Below are positions 1-5,323 of a stretch of DNA of 8,053 nucleotides, piece after piece. How positions within the stretch are numbered: the stretch's first letter is position 1; every line of letters starts with the position of its first letter. Source of the DNA: Oxalobacteraceae bacterium (GTDB taxonomy: Bacteria > Pseudomonadota > Gammaproteobacteria > Burkholderiales > Burkholderiaceae_D); assembly GCA_003537575.1 (NCBI GenBank), contig DPRS01000015.1, positions 64,087 through 72,139 of the forward strand, in the 5' to 3' direction. The notes under the pieces were generated by a model, which had not been told where the DNA came from, searched no databases, and worked only from the letters and a program-made list of their open reading frames with translations. A program made the translations under genes and the position numbers.

Positions 1-606
1 GTCCGGATGGAACACACCCATCAGGATATTCTCGGCGCCGGCCGGATTGGTCAGCGGCCCGAGGATATTGAAAATGGTGCGCACGCCCAATTCCTTGCGC
101 ACCGGCGCGGCATGCTTCATCGCCGCATGGTGGTTGGGCGCGAACATGAAGCCGATGCCGGTCCGATCGATCGACCGAGCCACCAGTTCCGGCTGCAGAT
201 TGATGTGCACGCCGAGCGCTTCCATGGCATCGGCGCTGCCGGATGAGGAAGAAACGCTGCGCCCGCCATGCTTGGCGACCTGGCCGCCGGCGGCAGCCAC
301 CGCGAACAGGGCCGTGGTGGAAATGTTGAAGGTGTTGGCGCCGTCGCCGCCGGTGCCGACGATATCGAGGAGCTTGTCCGGGTTGGCGACCTCGACCTTG
401 GTGGCGAATTCGCGCATCACCTGGGCGGCGGCAGCGATCTCACCGATGGTTTCCTTCTTCACCCGCAAGCCCATCGTCAGCGCGGCGATCATAATCGGCG
501 ACATCTCGCCGCTCATGATCTTGCGGAACAGCGACAGCATCTCGTCATGGAAAATCTCGCGATGGTCGATACAGCGCGACAGTGCTTCTTGCGGGGTGAT
601 GGACAT
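1..606 (-). CDS. trpD: Anthranilate phosphoribosyltransferase (TrpD), 3' end outside the window
   Basis: Transfers phosphoribosyl from PRPP to anthranilate, the second step of tryptophan synthesis, in the cytoplasm. Only the first 202 codons are present, about 60% of the usual 340 or so; the gene continues past base 1. Seen: the PRPP/Mg motif GTGGDG at residues 84-89 followed by ANTFNIST, then KHGGRSVSSSSGSAD, MFAPNHHAAMKHAAPVR and the family signature FNILGPLTNP. The start at 606 (MSITPQEAL) is set by AGGAG 6 bases upstream and fits the usual N-terminus. It lies 63 bases after the stop of the small secreted-protein gene and is probably co-transcribed with trpE and trpG; trpC would be expected next, but lies outside the window. 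The family call is near certain. Confidence 0.97.
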   Translation of the reverse strand, partial: MSITPQEALSRCIDHREIFHDEMLSLFRKIMSGEMSPIMIAALTMGLRVKKETIGEIAAAAQVMREFATKVEVANPDKLLDIVGTGGDGANTFNISTTALFAVAAAGGQVAKHGGRSVSSSSGSADAMEALGVHINLQPELVARSIDRTGIGFMFAPNHHAAMKHAAPVRKELGVRTIFNILGPLTNPAGAENILMGVFHPD

Positions 607-640
607 GGCTACTCCTGATAAAAGTGTCTGGTAGATCAAT

Positions 641-667
641 GCGCCGCGCGATCAGCCGCTGCGGCGC
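641..667. repeat. GC-rich inverted repeat upstream of trpD
   Basis: GCGCCGC at 641-647 and GCGGCGC at 661-667 are perfect 7-base complements around a 13-base loop, in the 63-base gap between the small secreted-protein gene and trpD. There is no U-run on the operon strand, so it does not look like an intrinsic terminator. It could be an RNA processing or stabilising hairpin, or simply a product of GC-rich sequence. Confidence 0.3.
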
Positions 668-669
668 GC

Positions 670-1032
670 TTATTGCATGAAGCGCGCCAGTTCCGCGCCA
701 TGCGCTTCGTTCATGTCGGCGATGCAGGCGCTGCGCTCCAGCGGGCTGCCATGCTTGCGGCACAAGGAATTGCGTTCGCGTACGTGGCGTGCCTCCATCC
801 GGCGGTATGCGCGCATCCGGCCCGAACGTTCGCCATTGCGGGCTTCGTCGGCGACTGCCGCGCGCGTTGTCGCGCTCAGCTTGCGCAACTGGTTGGTCGA
901 GCGCAGCTCTGCGGTTTCGACGCATAACTGGATTTCCGCTTCCGCCTGCTTCTGCTTCAGGCAGTTTTCCAGCGCGCCGGCGCCGACAGCATTCGCTGCC
1001 AGCGTCAGGGCACAGAAAAGCAGGAAGCGCAT
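670..1032 (-). CDS. Small secreted four-cysteine protein, possibly LprI/DUF1311-like
   Basis: A 120-residue protein of unproven function. Residues 1-20 look like a signal peptide (MRFLLF, hydrophobic core, then VGAGA) with likely cleavage near residue 20, so the product should be periplasmic. The mature part is charged and mostly helical, with four cysteines at 24, 37, 91 and 103, an even number that could form two disulfides. The spacing (C-x12-C, about 50 residues, then RxxxC-x11-C) recalls the LprI/DUF1311 lysozyme-inhibitor-like family, though the tryptophan usual before the third Cys is missing (HVRERNSLC). That assignment is inference. The ATG lies 1 base after the trpG stop, with no strong Shine-Dalgarno, which suggests translational coupling. 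A periplasmic protein here has no obvious role in tryptophan synthesis. Reading-frame quality and the signal peptide make it a likely real gene. Confidence 0.8.
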   Translation of the reverse strand: MRFLLFCALTLAANAVGAGALENCLKQKQAEAEIQLCVETAELRSTNQLRKLSATTRAAVADEARNGERSGRMRAYRRMEARHVRERNSLCRKHGSPLERSACIADMNEAHGAELARFMQ

Positions 1033-1033
1033 C

Positions 1034-1597
1034 TCAGGCTGTCAGAAAATTCTTCAGCAGCGCGTGGCCGTACTCGGAGAGGATCGATTCCGGGTGGAAT
1101 TGCACCCCCTCGATGGCGAACTGCTTGTGCCGCACGCCCATGATTTCACCATCTTCGGTCCAGGCGGTCACTTCCAGGCAATCCGGCAGCGAGGCGCGCT
1201 CGATCGCCAGGGAATGGTAACGAATGACGGTAAACGGATTCGGCAAATCCTTGAACACGCCGATGCCGGTATGTTCGATGGCAGAGGTCTTACCATGCAT
1301 GACTTGCTGGGCGCGCACCACCTTGCCGCCGAACGCCGCGCCGATGCTCTGGTGCCCCAGGCACACGCCCAGGATCGGCAGCTTGCCGGCGAAATGCTGC
1401 AGCACCGGCACCGAAATGCCCGCCTCGTGCGGCGTGCAGGGGCCCGGTGAAACGCAGATGCGCGCCGGGTTCAGCTTTTCGATATCTTCCAGCGTGATCT
1501 CATCGTTGCGGAAGGTGCGCACGTCCTCGCCCAGTTCGCCGAAATACTGCACCAGGTTATAGGTGAAGGAATCGTAGTTGTCGATCATTAGCAGCAT
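1034..1597 (-). CDS. trpG: Anthranilate synthase glutamine amidotransferase subunit (TrpG)
   Basis: Hydrolyses glutamine and passes ammonia to TrpE for anthranilate synthesis. It has 187 residues, the normal length for a free-standing subunit. Seen: the class I glutamine amidotransferase fold with N-terminal MIDNYDSFTYNLVQYF, oxyanion-loop SPGPCTP (50-56), nucleophile Cys79 in GVCLGHQ, and catalytic His168 and Glu170 in QFHPES. The same fold serves PabA, but position directly after trpE favours the tryptophan role; one copy may serve both pathways. The ATG at 1597 lies 1 base after the trpE stop (TGA-A-ATG), with GGAGGG just upstream inside the end of trpE. The frame stays open further upstream inside trpE, but those codons do not look like TrpG. 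Confidence 0.97.
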   Translation of the reverse strand: MLLMIDNYDSFTYNLVQYFGELGEDVRTFRNDEITLEDIEKLNPARICVSPGPCTPHEAGISVPVLQHFAGKLPILGVCLGHQSIGAAFGGKVVRAQQVMHGKTSAIEHTGIGVFKDLPNPFTVIRYHSLAIERASLPDCLEVTAWTEDGEIMGVRHKQFAIEGVQFHPESILSEYGHALLKNFLTA

Positions 1598-1598
1598 T

Positions 1599-3095
1599 TC
1601 AGTTCCCTCCATCCAGGCCGTCTTGCACTTGCTCGGCCGCGCGCAATACCGCACGCGCCTTGTTCTCCGTCTCCTGCCACTCCATCTCGGGCATGGAATC
1701 CGCCACCACGCCGGCGGCGGCCTGCGCATACAGCATGCCATCCTTGATCACACCAGTGCGGATCGCGATCGCCAGGTCCATTTCGCCGCCGAACGACAGG
1801 TAGCCGCAGGCGCCGCCATAGATGCCGCGCTTGACCGGCTCCAGCTCGTCGATCAGCTCCATCGCCCGTACTTTCGGCGCGCCCGACAGGGTGCCGGCCG
1901 GGAAGGTGGCGCGCAGCACATCCAGGTTCGACATGCCATCCTTCAGCGTGCCTTCAACGTTCGATACGATGTGCTGCACGTGTGAATATTTTTCGATCAC
2001 GAACTTGTCGGTGACCTTGACGCTGCCGATTTCTGCGATGCGGCCGATATCGTTGCGCGCCAGGTCGATCAGCATCACATGTTCGGCGATTTCCTTCGGG
2101 TCGGCCAGCAATTCCCTGGCCAGCTGCTGATCGAGCTCCGGCGTCGCGCCGCGTGGGCGGGTGCCGGCCAGCGGACGGATCGTGACTTTCTTCTTGCCAT
2201 CCGGCGTGGCTTCGTTGCGCACCAGGATTTCCGGCGAAGCGCCGACGATCTGCATGTCGCCGAAGTTGTAAAAGTACATATACGGCGAGGGATTCAGCGA
2301 ACGCAGCGCGCGGTACAGCGACAGCGGTGAATCCACATACGGCTTCTTGATGCGCTGGCCGACCTGCACCTGCATCAGGTCGCCAGCCATGATGTATTCC
2401 TTGGCCTTGGCCACCGCCTTGAGAAAATCTTCCTTGGCGAAATCGCGAATCGCTTCGGTACGCACCGAAGCCGAAGTCACCGGCGCGTCGACCGCGCGGC
2501 GCAGCATGGCGCGCAAGTCTTTCAGGCGCTGCTGCGCCTTGCTGTAGGCTTCCGGGCGCGACGGGTCGGCATACACGATCAGGTACAGCTTGCCCGACAA
2601 ATTATCGATGACAGCCAGCTCTTCCGTGACCAGCAACTGGATTTCCGGCAAGCCGAGATCATCCGGCGGCGCGCTGTTTTCCAGTCGCTTCTCGATGTAG
2701 CGTACCGCGTCGTAGCCGAAATAACCGGCCAGGCCGCCGCAGAAACGCGGCATGCCGGGCCTGACTGCCACTTTGTAACGCGACTGGAACTGCACGATGA
2801 AATCGAGCGGGTTGCCCTCGTGAGTCTCCACCACTTCGCCGTTCTTCACCACTTCGATGCGCTTGCCGAAGCTGCGCAGCAGGGTGGTTGCCGGCAAACC
2901 GATGAAGGAATAGCGGCCAAAGCGCTCGCCGCCCACCACCGATTCGAGGAGAAAGGAATTTTTGCCGGCCTGCTGGGGTTGCGCCAGTTTCAGGTAAAGC
3001 GTCAGCGGCGTTTCCAGGTCGGCGAAAGCCTCGGCGATCAGCGGAATGCGGTTATAGCCTTGCGTGGCCAGCGATTTGAATTCGAGTTCAGTCAT
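1599..3095 (-). CDS. trpE: Anthranilate synthase component I (TrpE)
   Basis: Makes anthranilate from chorismate with ammonia supplied by TrpG; it is the committed and feedback-controlled step of tryptophan synthesis. It has 498 residues, typical for the family. Seen in order: LLES at 49-52 and NPSPYM at 268-273, both known tryptophan feedback-site elements in TrpE; the chorismate-binding core with RPLAGTRPRG (308-316 region), EIAEHVMLIDLARNDIGR (335-352), SHVQHIVS (371-378), TFPAGTLSGAPK (397-408), YGGACGYLSFGGEMD (426-440) and ETENKA (475-480). The LLES motif and NPSPYM favour TrpE over PabB. The start at 3095 has GAGAGGAAC just upstream. The gene is preceded by a candidate Trp leader and attenuator, which gives a clear regulatory hypothesis. 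Confidence 0.97.
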   Translation of the reverse strand: MTELEFKSLATQGYNRIPLIAEAFADLETPLTLYLKLAQPQQAGKNSFLLESVVGGERFGRYSFIGLPATTLLRSFGKRIEVVKNGEVVETHEGNPLDFIVQFQSRYKVAVRPGMPRFCGGLAGYFGYDAVRYIEKRLENSAPPDDLGLPEIQLLVTEELAVIDNLSGKLYLIVYADPSRPEAYSKAQQRLKDLRAMLRRAVDAPVTSASVRTEAIRDFAKEDFLKAVAKAKEYIMAGDLMQVQVGQRIKKPYVDSPLSLYRALRSLNPSPYMYFYNFGDMQIVGASPEILVRNEATPDGKKKVTIRPLAGTRPRGATPELDQQLARELLADPKEIAEHVMLIDLARNDIGRIAEIGSVKVTDKFVIEKYSHVQHIVSNVEGTLKDGMSNLDVLRATFPAGTLSGAPKVRAMELIDELEPVKRGIYGGACGYLSFGGEMDLAIAIRTGVIKDGMLYAQAAAGVVADSMPEMEWQETENKARAVLRAAEQVQDGLDGGN

Positions 3096-3150
3096 GTTCC
3101 TCTCCAGGCGCTATTGTAAAACGGACAGGCAATAGCGCGGGAAATACGTC

Positions 3151-3190
3151 AAAAAACGTTGTCAACCATGCAAATGGTGGACGGCAAACG
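3151..3190 (-). terminator. Candidate trp attenuator: intrinsic terminator upstream of trpE
   Basis: Read on the minus strand, GTCCACCAT (3182-3174) pairs with ATGGTTGAC (3169-3161) around the loop TTGC: 8 of 9 positions pair, with one C/T mismatch. A lower stem, CGTT (3190-3187) with AACG (3160-3157), continues it past a 4-base bulge. Six T follow at once (3156-3151). This is the shape of a Rho-independent terminator, placed 3 bases after the stop of a Trp-rich leader ORF and about 55 bases before the trpE start. The left arm (3187-3174) can instead pair with 3223-3208 inside the leader ORF (ATGG/CCAT, GAC/GTC, GGCAA/TTGCC, with small bulges), giving a possible antiterminator. Confidence 0.75.
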
Positions 3191-3192
3191 GC

Positions 3193-3279
3193 TTACAGGG
3201 CCCGGGATTGCCAGCGTCGCCATAGCCAGGCCTCAAAGGTGCCGGGCGATGCGATGTCACGTTTTTTAACGAGGAACAT
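3193..3279 (-). CDS. trpL: Putative trp operon leader peptide (TrpL)
   Basis: A 28-codon ORF starting MFLVKKRD and ending RAL-TAA. It contains Trp at residues 18, 20 and 23 (AWLWRRW): three TGG codons within six, against a background where Trp is rare. In transcription attenuation, a ribosome stalled at Trp codons when charged tRNA-Trp is scarce prevents the downstream terminator from forming; position, orientation and the following hairpin with U6 all match. A possible 1:2 hairpin pairs AGGCCTGG (3233-3226, including the first Trp codon) with 3205-3197, with one bulge and one GU pair. Weak points: no clear Shine-Dalgarno before the ATG, and the candidate antiterminator arm overlaps the second and third Trp codons. 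Too short for routine gene callers. Confidence 0.75.
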   Translation of the reverse strand: MFLVKKRDIASPGTFEAWLWRRWQSRAL

Positions 3280-3286
3280 GCTGTGT

Positions 3287-3300
3287 TTAATCTGGATTAA
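3287..3300. repeat. 14-base palindrome between gph and the trp leader
   Basis: TTAATC-TG-GATTAA is a perfect 6-base inverted repeat with a 2-base centre, starting 1 base after the gph stop and lying 7 bases before the leader ATG. It is AT-rich in a GC-rich context. It could be an operator for a dimeric regulator or a small hairpin in the leader RNA. It does not resemble the TrpR operator that I know. Function unknown. Confidence 0.3.
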
Positions 3301-3301
3301 T

Positions 3302-3994
3302 TCAAGCGGAAATCAGATGGGATGCTTCAAGTAGCGAGGAAACTATACCATCCGAATCGACTTCCTGTACAGGCTGTCCATGATTGTACCCATACGGCAC
3401 GTTCAATACCCGGCAACCTGCAGCGCGCGCCGCCTGGGCATCGTTGGACGAATCGCCGATAGCGACCACCTGCGCCGGCGCCAGGCTGAAATCCGCGCAC
3501 ACCTGCAGCAGAGGCACCGGGTCCGGTTTCTTCTTCGGCAAGGAATCGCCGCCGTACACTACCTCGAAAAAGGGCCGCAAACCAGTCTTGTCCAGCAGCG
3601 GCAAGGCAAAGGCGACCGGCTTGTTGGTGACGCACGCCAGCCGCAGGCCCTTGCCGCGCAGTGCTTCCAGACCCTCATGAACTTCCGGATAAATGCTGCT
3701 GTAATCGCCGTTGATGGCAAGGTAATGCCGCTGATAAGAGGCCAGCGCTGCGGGAAAATGCCCTTCAACTTCGTCGGCAGCGTAATCGACTGCCAGCACC
3801 CGCCGCATCAGGTTTTCCGTGCCCTTGCCGACGAAATTCTTGATAGTCTCGATATCGAGCGGCGCCAGCGCCAGATCGGCCCGCATGCGATTGATGGCGA
3901 CATGGAAATCCGGCGCCGTATCGACCATGGTGCCATCCAGGTCAATGATGGCGGCGCGGATGCCGGTCAGCAGCAGGGGTTCGCGCGCCGTCAT
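3302..3994 (-). CDS. gph: Phosphoglycolate phosphatase, HAD superfamily (Gph)
   Basis: Likely dephosphorylates 2-phosphoglycolate, a by-product of DNA repair and oxygenation side reactions, in the cytoplasm. It has 230 residues, the normal size for this HAD subfamily. Seen: motif I DLDGT with nucleophile Asp18 and general acid/base Asp20; motif II Thr123 in VTNKP; motif III Lys156 in KKKPDP; motif IV GDSSND (180-185) with Asp181 and Asp185 as Mg ligands. A helical cap of the small-phosphosugar type lies between motifs I and II. Its ATG overlaps the rpe stop (ATGA), so the two are translationally coupled. The exact substrate among HAD phosphatases cannot be proved from sequence, but the rpe-gph-trpE order is well known in Betaproteobacteria and Pseudomonas. 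Confidence 0.92.
   Translation of the reverse strand: MTAREPLLLTGIRAAIIDLDGTMVDTAPDFHVAINRMRADLALAPLDIETIKNFVGKGTENLMRRVLAVDYAADEVEGHFPAALASYQRHYLAINGDYSSIYPEVHEGLEALRGKGLRLACVTNKPVAFALPLLDKTGLRPFFEVVYGGDSLPKKKPDPVPLLQVCADFSLAPAQVVAIGDSSNDAQAARAAGCRVLNVPYGYNHGQPVQEVDSDGIVSSLLEASHLISA
3342..3371 (-). promoter_or_regulatory. Possible trp promoter inside the 3' end of gph
   Basis: On the minus strand, TATAGT (3347-3342, 5 of 6 to the -10 consensus) is preceded by TGTACA (3371-3366, 4 of 6 to the -35) at 18 bases. A transcript from about 3335 would include the whole Trp leader ORF. It would sit within the gph coding region. Read-through from the rpe promoter is an alternative source of trp mRNA. 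Confidence 0.35.
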
Positions 3995-4656
3995 ACGGAA
4001 GCCAGTTCCTTGCGCATGGCGTCGATCACGCCCTTGTAATCCGGCTTGCCGAAAATGGCCGAGCCGGCCACGAAGGTGTCAGCGCCGGCACGCGCGGCTT
4101 CGGCGATATTCTCGGTTTTGATGCCGCCATCGACTTCCAGCATGATGTTGCGGCCAGATTCGTCGATCATGCGGCGCACCGCAGCGATTTTCTTCAAGGT
4201 GTGCGGAATGAAGGATTGGCCGCCGAAGCCTGGATTCACCGACATGAGCAGAATGATATCGAGCTTGTCCATCACGTGATCGAGGTAATGCAGCGGCGTG
4301 GCCGGGTTGAACACCAGGCCGGCCTTGCAGCCCTGGTCGCGGATCAGCTGCAGGCTGCGGTCGATATGTTCCGAAGCTTCCGGATGAAAGGTAATGATGT
4401 TGGCGCCAGCCTTGGCGAAGTCGGGAATGATGCGGTCCACCGGCTTGACCATCAGGTGCACGTCGATCGGCACTTCCACATGCGGACGGATCGCCTGGCA
4501 GACCAGCGGGCCCACCGTCAGGTTCGGCACGTAATGGTTGTCCATCACGTCGAAATGGATGATGTCGGCGCCGGCGGCGACGACATTGCGGACTTCCTCG
4601 CCCAGGCGGGCGAAGTCGGCGGAGAGGATGCTGGGAGCGATACGGTAGTTAGGCAT
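3991..4656 (-). CDS. rpe: Ribulose-phosphate 3-epimerase (Rpe)
   Basis: Interconverts ribulose 5-phosphate and xylulose 5-phosphate in the pentose phosphate pathway, in the cytoplasm. It has 221 residues, typical for the family. Seen: N-terminal IAPSILSADFARLGEE (6-21), metal-binding His34 and Asp36 in HFDVMD, His67 in DVHLMV, SVNPGFGGQSF (139-149), and Asp176 in VDGGI, followed by phosphate-binding GADTFVAGSAIF (191-202). All expected metal and catalytic residues are present. It is the first gene of the left-running set and overlaps gph by 4 bases. Ribose 5-phosphate from this pathway feeds PRPP, the cosubstrate of TrpD, which may explain the linkage (inference). Confidence 0.97.
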   Translation of the reverse strand: MPNYRIAPSILSADFARLGEEVRNVVAAGADIIHFDVMDNHYVPNLTVGPLVCQAIRPHVEVPIDVHLMVKPVDRIIPDFAKAGANIITFHPEASEHIDRSLQLIRDQGCKAGLVFNPATPLHYLDHVMDKLDIILLMSVNPGFGGQSFIPHTLKKIAAVRRMIDESGRNIMLEVDGGIKTENIAEAARAGADTFVAGSAIFGKPDYKGVIDAMRKELASV

Positions 4657-4682
4657 GATCAGGATCTTTCAGTGAATCGGCT

Positions 4683-4688
4683 ATTTTA
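4683..4688 (-). promoter_or_regulatory. Possible -10 element of the rpe promoter
   Basis: TAAAAT on the minus strand lies 26 bases upstream of the rpe ATG, in a GGTAAAATAG context common in betaproteobacterial promoters. No good -35 element sits 16-18 bases upstream, so the call is tentative. Transcription would begin near 4676, giving a short leader of about 20 bases. Confidence 0.35.
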
Positions 4689-4707
4689 CCGCCCGGCTTG
4701 CGATAAT

Positions 4708-4741
4708 TCCTTGCATCGTCGCGGGATTTGGTGTGCAATCG
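4708..4741 (+). promoter_or_regulatory. Possible apaG promoter
   Basis: In the divergent rpe/apaG region, a TTGCAT-like -35 hexamer is followed 17 bases later by TGCAAT (4 of 6 to the -10 consensus), roughly 55 bases before the apaG start. The spacing is good but both boxes are weak; end positions are approximate by a few bases. Confidence 0.25.
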
Positions 4742-4790
4742 TTCACTTCTATTGCAAGAAGTGCGTCTGGCGCGAAACATTGGGGAATGT

Positions 4791-5165
4791 ATGGCAGCAT
4801 ATGAATTGACGGTATCGGTACGCACGCGCTACCTGGAAGAGCAGTCCGAGCCGGACCGTTCGAAATACGCGTTCGCGTACACCATTACGATCCGCAATAC
4901 AGGGAAGGTGGCATCCCAGCTAATTTCCCGCCACTGGATCATCACCGATGCCACCAACCATGTCGAGGAAGTGCGGGGACTCGGCGTGGTCGGCCAGCAG
5001 CCACTGCTGCAACCGGGCGAGCAATTCGAATATACCAGCGGCGCCACTCTCAAGACCCCGCAAGGCTCGATGACGGGTGAATTTTTCTGCGTGGCGGAAG
5101 ACGGTGAGCAATTTGTCGCCAAGATCCCCGAATTTGTTTTATCCTTGCCGCGCACCTTGCACTGA
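4791..5165 (+). CDS. apaG: ApaG domain protein
   Basis: A 124-residue member of the ApaG/CorD family, a fibronectin-III-like beta sandwich; bacterial ApaG is usually about 125 residues. Its biochemical role is unsettled; the family has been linked to magnesium/cobalt phenotypes and to diadenosine tetraphosphate metabolism. Seen: N-terminal YELTVSVRTRYLEEQSEPD, beta-strand pattern FAYTITIRNTG, ISRHWIITDA, the glycine motif GLGVVG at 63-68 followed by QQPLLQPGEQFEYTSG, and TPQGSMTGEFFCV. The start at 4791 is chosen because GGGGAA lies just upstream and the family N-terminus begins there; the frame remains open to 4728, but that extension does not look like protein. It is not in the ksgA-apaH context seen in enterobacteria. 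Confidence 0.95.
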   Translation: MAAYELTVSVRTRYLEEQSEPDRSKYAFAYTITIRNTGKVASQLISRHWIITDATNHVEEVRGLGVVGQQPLLQPGEQFEYTSGATLKTPQGSMTGEFFCVAEDGEQFVAKIPEFVLSLPRTLH

Positions 5166-5309
5166 TCAGGGTTCCCGATCGTTCGGCGGCGGCAGTTCTT
5201 CCCGTGCTTGCGCGGGCGGGGATGGCTTTTTCCCCGATGGCATGGTCCACCATACGATAAACACCAGCAGAAACAAGGCCACGCCGGCCTCCAGCAGCAA
5301 TAGCCACAT
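5166..5309 (-). CDS. Small single-pass membrane protein (47 residues), hypothetical
   Basis: I do not recognise this protein. A 47-codon ORF fills the gap between apaG and mltA almost exactly: its TGA directly abuts the apaG stop and its ATG is 14 bases from the divergent mltA start. Residues 2-23 form one strongly hydrophobic segment (MWLLLLEAGVALF, then LLVFIVWWTM), with a single Glu at residue 7. It is followed by Lys27-Lys28 and a Pro- and charge-rich tail (PSPPAQAREELPPPNDREP). By the positive-inside rule the tail should be cytoplasmic. Third codon positions are GC-rich like those of the neighbours. There is no clear Shine-Dalgarno, only AAGA upstream. Probably a real small membrane protein, perhaps linked to envelope function given mltA next door (inference). 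Confidence 0.62.
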   Translation of the reverse strand: MWLLLLEAGVALFLLVFIVWWTMPSGKKPSPPAQAREELPPPNDREP

Positions 5310-5323
5310 CGTCTTGACCCGTC

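Noticed and set aside
641..667. GC-rich stem before trpD as an intrinsic terminator
   Set aside because: No U-run follows on the transcribed strand, and a terminator here would cut trpD off from its operon.
677..1450. Long plus-strand ORF opposite the small secreted gene and trpG
   Set aside because: It is antisense to clear protein families, has no recognisable motif, and its length is explained by GC-rich third codon positions of the genes on the other strand.
1598..1741. In-frame upstream extension of trpG into trpE
   Set aside because: The extension lies wholly in the trpE coding sequence, is Arg/Pro/Trp-rich and unlike TrpG. The ATG at 1597 has a good ribosome binding site and the family N-terminus.
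3109..3118. TACAATAGCG just upstream of trpE (minus strand), also found at 7919-7928 on the plus strand
   Set aside because: It contains a good -10-like hexamer, but neither copy has a -35 box at a suitable distance. A 10-base match recurring twice in 8 kb is not meaningful by itself.
4728..4790. In-frame upstream extension of apaG
   Set aside because: The family N-terminus begins at 4791, right after GGGGAA, and the extra 21 residues show no similarity to ApaG.
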